NCBI GenBank assembly: GCA_900539035.1
Contig: UQAU01000003.1
Span: 42,662 to 106,661 of the forward strand
Origin: an uncultured Collinsella sp.
GTDB lineage: Bacteria > Actinomycetota > Coriobacteriia > Coriobacteriales > Coriobacteriaceae
Direction of reading: 5' to 3'
Length of the DNA: 64,000 bases
Shown here: in pieces, positions 60,418 to 64,000 of the stretch
How positions within the stretch are numbered: the first letter of the stretch is position 1
How the letters are laid out: every line of letters starts with the position of its first letter
Notes under the pieces: model-generated
Database searches by the model: none
Seen by the model: only the letters and a program-made list of their open reading frames with translations
Told to the model about the DNA's origin: nothing
Program-made: the position numbers and the translations under genes

Positions 60418-62187
60418 ATGCCTATGACAGACGAGCTGGACCCCCAGACTCAACAGCATATTGATGATTCCGCAGACGTCACCGCAGATACTGACGCTGT
60501 GACCTGCGATGGTATCGACATCGACGACCCCATCTTGGACGAAAGCACTACGGCGGAAACCCCCGAAACAGAAAGCGCCGACGAGCAAAACGACGATGCG
60601 CCCGCTCAGGACGACGCCCCTGTACAGGACGCCGCCCCGCAAGCAGCGGGCCCCATCGAGGTGTCTTCGGAAGAAGAGCTCGATGCCGTCATGGACTCCA
60701 TGATGGATGCTGTCAAAGCGATGAAAGACGCCGTCGCCGATGCCGATATTGATGCCGAAGAAGAGGAGGCCGCCGAGGCGGCCTCGACCTTTGTGCCCGG
60801 CGAGACTCCGGTTGCCGACCAGGGCAGCACCATGCCCTCGTTTCTGCAGCTCGAGCACCCCACGATTGGCGCCGATGCGGTCGATCCGCACGCAGCAGGC
60901 TTTTCTGTGGTCGAGGGCGGTACCGGCAATATCACCGCGCCGCAGGCTGCCGATGCGGACGCCGCCGACACCGCTCGCCCGACCGCCCCGCACTCCCCCG
61001 CCGCGAGCCGCGATCTGGGGACCGCTGTCTCGAACACTGCGAACGCCGTGGGCACCTTTATCGCCCAAGGCGCCTCGGCCATGCGCGAGATGAACGCCGC
61101 GAAAAAGGCACTTGCCGATGCCCGCGCCCACCTGGCCGAACTTGAGCAGCGCATTGCCGATCAGGCCGAGGAACTCGAGACGCGCCAGGATATCGCAGGC
61201 CGCTACGACCAGATCGTCGCCGACCAGCGCCAGGCGATTGCCACGGCCCAAAAGACTGCAGCGGCCGCCGAGATTGACCGTGATGCCCACGCCGCCAAAG
61301 CGACAGAGCTCAAGGGTCAGTTCGAACAAATGAAGACAGAGGATGATGCGACTGAGCTCCGCCTGAAGGCCGCGCTCGACGCCGTGGAAGCCCGCGAGGC
61401 GAGCTCGCGCGAGAACGGCAACCGCCTCGTTCGACGTCTTGAGGATTCCAAGCGCATCCGCGACAAGGTGCAGGCCGAGCGAGACGCCGGCATTGCCGCC
61501 GCACAACAAACCGTCGACGCCACGCGCGCCCAGCTCGAGACGCTGCGTCATGAGTATGCCGAGCTGCAACGCAATCCCTCGGCAAATCCCGCCAACTATA
61601 CGGTGCGCACCAGCGAGCTCTCGATGCAGATCTCCGACACGGCAGATGCCCTACGTAAAGCCGAAGAAGATGTCCCGCGCATCACCGCCGACCTTGAGCA
61701 CTCGCTTGCCGCAGCCGAGCAGGCCGTCGAGCAGGCTCAAGCCCCTATCGCCGACGCCAAGCGAGCCCATCAGGCCGTGACGGCAGAGGCCGATGCCGCG
61801 CGCGACGAGCTGCAGACCGCAAAAACCACCGCTGCAACGCGCCAGCGCGAACTGCGCGAGAAGATCGCTGCCGAGGACAAGGCACGCCGCGACCAAGAGC
61901 AGAGCATAGCCAACGCCCAAGCAGATGCCGCGCATGCGCAGTCGATTATCGAACAGGCGACCGAAGTGCACGACCACCCAGAGATCACTGAGTCGCTTGC
62001 AGGATCCTTGGCCCGAGACAAAGCCGAACACGCCGAGACCGAGCGAGAAGTCGCCCAGCTCGAGGCCACCGAGAACGCGGTGCGCGAGCGTACCCGCGAC
62101 TCACGCATCAAATTCACCGGCGCCATCGTCTGCATCGTCGCCGCAATCCTGGTGATCATCCTAGTCTGGCTGTTCGCAAGCAAGTAA
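60418..62187 (+). CDS. Coiled-coil protein with C-terminal membrane anchor
   Basis: I do not recognise a family for this 589-residue protein. Residues 1-120 are very acidic and disordered, 120-230 Ala/Pro-rich, and 235-555 a long, almost continuous coiled coil (repeats such as ADARAHLAELEQRIADQAEEL). A single hydrophobic helix (IVCIVAAILVIILVWLF) lies at the very C-terminus with two or three residues after it, so the bulk should face the cytoplasm. A scaffold or envelope-organising role is possible. GAGG precedes the ATG at 60418; ATG at 60424 is an alternative. Confidence 0.75.
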   Translation: MPMTDELDPQTQQHIDDSADVTADTDAVTCDGIDIDDPILDESTTAETPETESADEQNDDAPAQDDAPVQDAAPQAAGPIEVSSEEELDAVMDSMMDAVKAMKDAVADADIDAEEEEAAEAASTFVPGETPVADQGSTMPSFLQLEHPTIGADAVDPHAAGFSVVEGGTGNITAPQAADADAADTARPTAPHSPAASRDLGTAVSNTANAVGTFIAQGASAMREMNAAKKALADARAHLAELEQRIADQAEELETRQDIAGRYDQIVADQRQAIATAQKTAAAAEIDRDAHAAKATELKGQFEQMKTEDDATELRLKAALDAVEAREASSRENGNRLVRRLEDSKRIRDKVQAERDAGIAAAQQTVDATRAQLETLRHEYAELQRNPSANPANYTVRTSELSMQISDTADALRKAEEDVPRITADLEHSLAAAEQAVEQAQAPIADAKRAHQAVTAEADAARDELQTAKTTAATRQRELREKIAAEDKARRDQEQSIANAQADAAHAQSIIEQATEVHDHPEITESLAGSLARDKAEHAETEREVAQLEATENAVRERTRDSRIKFTGAIVCIVAAILVIILVWLFASK

Positions 62188-62213
62188 ACCAGCCGCCAAA
62201 AAACGCTCAACGC

Positions 62214-62280
62214 AGTTGCGGTGAGATAGTTCCTGTTTAGCCCCAAAAAGGCCAATTCAAGAACTATCTCACCGCAACTT
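62214..62280. repeat. AGTTGCGGTGAAATAG palindromic repeat, copy 4
   Basis: AGTTGCGGTGAGATAGTTC pairs with GAACTATCTCACCGCAACT exactly, showing a compensated change (GAAAT to GAGAT on both arms). It lies 26 bases past the coiled-coil gene. Confidence 0.88.
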
Positions 62281-62298
62281 ATTAGATTGATGCAAGGC

Positions 62299-62352
62299 AG
62301 TCATTGGGGACGTTCTTAAACGACTAGTCGAACAAGAACGTCCCCAATGACT
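62299..62352. repeat. GACTAGTC palindromic repeat, copy 3
   Basis: AGTCATTGGGGACGTTCTT (62299-62317) and its perfect complement (62334-62352) enclose GACTAGTC. It continues into CCGATGTTATGG, also found after copy 2, and then into the IS110 element. Confidence 0.85.
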
Positions 62353-62522
62353 ACATCGACAACCAAAGAAATACCGATGTTATGGCAGAGTCAGACACTA
62401 TGACCCAATCCAGGGGCACGGAAACGACAGGAGCCCCCGCTCGTGACCGCGGGTCGGGGCTGCGACAATGTTGTTGAAGTGCCAGAGGCGCAGCCGCGCC
62501 GCAACGAGATTGGGAGGCTCCC

Positions 62523-63644
62523 GTGCCTAGATATTCTACCGCCTTCGGAATGGACGTACACCTCAGGTCCACCACCGTCTGCGCGCTCGACGCGGAGACG
62601 GGAGAGGCCGTGACGAGGAGGTTCCGCGGCAACCCGTGGGGCGAGGTCGCGGAGTGGATGTCGGGCTTCCCCGGCCCGTCGCTCGCCGCCTACGAGAGCG
62701 GCTACCTCGGCTTCGCGCCGCAGAGGGAGCTGTCAGCCCTCGGCGTCGACTGCGTCGTCGCGGCCGTCTCCAGGGTCCCGAGGTCGGCGGCCGACCTCTC
62801 GTCCAAGAACGACCGCAACGACGCGGCCAGGATGGCCAAGGCGATACTGTCGCACGACGTCACCCCGGTATGGGTGCCGTCCCCCGAGATCGAGGGGCTC
62901 AGGGACCTCGCCGGGGCCCACGACGCGGCGACCGCGAGGCTCGCGGCGGCGAAGCAGCGGCTCCTGGCGTTCCTGGCCCGCCGGGGCTACGCCTACGGCG
63001 GCACGACGCCGGCCGGAAACCCCCGGAGGTACCGGACGTACGACTTCCTCAGGTGGCTCGACAAGGTCCGGCCCGCCGACGACGGCGGCATCCGGGCGCT
63101 TGCGGCGCTGAGGAACGAGGTCGAGGCGGCCGCCGAGACGCGCGACGACCTCCTCGCCGAGTACAGGGCCGCCGTCGCGGCGGGCCCCCTCTCGGCGGAG
63201 GTCGAGGCGCTCCAGTCGATCAAGGGGTGCGGCTTCGCGCTCGCCGCCGCCTTCGCGTCCGAGGTCGGCGACTTCTCGAGGTTCCGCTCCGGCAGGCAGG
63301 TGACGGCCTACTTCGGCCTCGCCCCGAAGCAGAGGTCGAGCGCGGACTCCGTGCGCCTCGGCGGGATCAGCGGGGCCGGCAACGCCCTCGTCAGGAGGCT
63401 GGCCGTCGAGGGGTCCTGGAGCTACGTCCAGGCGAGCCACCAACCGAAGCTGATGCCCAAGGGCAGCGGCGTCCCGCTCGAGGTGAGGATGCACGGGAGG
63501 AAGGGTTCCGAGCGCCTGCTCCGGCGACGCGGGGAGATGCTCGCCAGGGGCATGCCCCAGGCGAAGGCGAACGCCGCCACCGCCGCCGAGCTCGTGAGGT
63601 GGCTGTGGGCCCTCGGCGCGATGTGCCGGGAGGCAACCGAATAG
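62523..63644 (+). CDS. IS110-family DEDD transposase (recombinase)
   Basis: This 373-residue recombinase has the RuvC-like DEDD domain: GMDVH (about 9-13), AYESG and NDRNDAARMA, and a C-terminal Transposase_20 domain (IKGCGFALAAAFASEVGDFS, YFGLAPKQRSSADSVRLGG) with the serine nucleophile region. IS110 enzymes use a bridge RNA from the element to pair donor and target. The GTG at 62523 follows GGAGG. The frame is intact, so the element may be active. Confidence 0.92.
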   Translation: MPRYSTAFGMDVHLRSTTVCALDAETGEAVTRRFRGNPWGEVAEWMSGFPGPSLAAYESGYLGFAPQRELSALGVDCVVAAVSRVPRSAADLSSKNDRNDAARMAKAILSHDVTPVWVPSPEIEGLRDLAGAHDAATARLAAAKQRLLAFLARRGYAYGGTTPAGNPRRYRTYDFLRWLDKVRPADDGGIRALAALRNEVEAAAETRDDLLAEYRAAVAAGPLSAEVEALQSIKGCGFALAAAFASEVGDFSRFRSGRQVTAYFGLAPKQRSSADSVRLGGISGAGNALVRRLAVEGSWSYVQASHQPKLMPKGSGVPLEVRMHGRKGSERLLRRRGEMLARGMPQAKANAATAAELVRWLWALGAMCREATE

Positions 63645-63907
63645 ACATAGCCCCCGTCCCGGCGAGCCGGGCGGCCTTCGGGGATACCCCCGCTTTCGCT
63701 GGGCGCGCGGCAGCGGCCGCATGCGCGTAGTCAGACTTGGGGAGCCCCGCCGAAGGAGAGGATTGCGGGCCGCCGGAGCGGTATCCGCGGATATGAGACT
63801 GAGCCGAGGGCGTCGACGACATGCCGGGGGCGGACCGGGACGGGTTCAACGGCAGGCCCCGCCGACCGATTGCAAGCGGTCGGCGGGGCCATTGTGGCTC
63901 TTGACAG
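63645..63907 (+). ncRNA. IS110 right non-coding end, candidate bridge RNA region
   Basis: About 260 bases without a gene, containing several GC-rich stems; the clearest is GGCCCCGCCGACCG (63855-63868) with CGGTCGGCGGGGCC (63877-63890). IS110-family elements encode a bridge RNA in a non-coding end; elements with inverted repeats (IS1111 type) usually carry it downstream of the recombinase, as would fit here. I cannot assign the target and donor loops. Confidence 0.45.
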
Positions 63908-63924
63908 TGGATTGGGTCATATGA

Positions 63925-64000
63925 GCGAGCGGGTCGCATTTGAGGCAAGGTGACGTGAAACGAAAGGGCGCTGACCTTCTGGTCGCGCCCTTGAAGTTGA
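63925..64000. repeat. Structured palindromic element E, copy 2 (cut by window end)
   Basis: From GCGAGCGGG to the end it matches 59184-59260 with only a few changes (for example ACCTTCTGGTCG against ACCTTTCGGTCG). It follows directly after the IS110 right end. Confidence 0.85.

Larger units (their letters stand above)
62400..63920 (+). mobile_element. IS110-family insertion sequence, complete
   Basis: ATGACCCAATCCA (62400-62412) is repeated inverted at 63908-63920, bounding about 1.52 kb of much higher GC (near 70%) than the host. It holds one DEDD transposase ORF and long non-coding ends (about 110 and 260 bases). The flanks match, in order, parts of the dispersed repeat composite found intact at about 58,923-59,285, so the element inserted into a repeat copy. 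The exact boundaries and any target duplication are uncertain. Confidence 0.85.

Noticed and set aside
62636..63730. Long Arg/Gly-rich frames overlapping the transposase on both strands.
   Set aside because: They follow from about 70% GC; the DEDD recombinase frame has all family motifs and a ribosome site.

Overview
The window is about 60% GC, with gene content, Shine-Dalgarno sites and dispersed hairpin repeats typical of a gut Coriobacteriia (Actinomycetota), most likely Collinsella or a close relative. The genus is inferred from gene content and repeat style, not from a marker gene. Most of the sequence is ordinary chromosome: tryptophanyl-tRNA synthetase, ATP-type PEP carboxykinase, serC/serA, the Pst phosphate transporter, tRNA-guanine transglycosylase, peptidases, two DegV proteins and two HAD phosphatases.

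Layout. 1-11.8 kb: a WecA/TagO-type transferase (cut by the window edge), trpS, an MGMT-like protein, DegV and MarR genes, a B3/B4-domain gene behind a structured leader, pckA, a polysaccharide flippase, a metallophosphatase and a cation/proton antiporter. 11.9-13.1 kb: three copies of a small terminator-ended RNA element and a DUF3800 gene. 13.1-29.6 kb: a BREX type 1 phage-defence operon on the minus strand, in the order brxA-brxB-brxC-pglX-pglZ-brxL plus two unidentified downstream genes. 29.9-41.9 kb: a decayed antitoxin gene, serC-serA, an M20 peptidase, a DUF1015-like gene, two tandem histidine phosphatases, a nitroreductase, a metal-exporter-like protein, an exonuclease and a possible PD-(D/E)XK protein. 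42.2-45.8 kb: a metal-resistance cluster (ArsR repressor, lone HMA chaperone, P1B ATPase) with three operator copies, a perfect 28-bp-arm palindrome and a DtxR-type regulator. 46-55 kb: Cof-type HAD, ABC-F, pstSCAB, a PepV-like dipeptidase and a phosphoglycolate-phosphatase-like gene. 55-62 kb: DegV, a RelBE/YafQ toxin-antitoxin pair, LOG protein, tgt, an SDR oxidoreductase and a coiled-coil membrane protein. 62.4-63.9 kb: a complete IS110-family element.

Most notable is the BREX locus. pglX is split: the methyltransferase part stops at a conserved position, two small lower-GC genes follow (one with an excisionase-like helix-turn-helix), and the C-terminal part restarts with its own ribosome site. 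The lower-GC tract also covers the end of the methyltransferase ORF, so it looks like a swapped specificity cassette carrying passenger genes. pglZ carries a single in-frame TAG, and a run of ten G abuts the brxA start codon. Together these suggest a BREX system that is switched, diversified or decaying. Beside it, the DUF3800 gene sits behind a promoter-driven, terminator-ended RNA with two relatives, a layout resembling an RNA-antitoxin/nuclease module.

At least four families of palindromic intergenic repeats recur, and the IS110 element has landed inside a composite of two of them.
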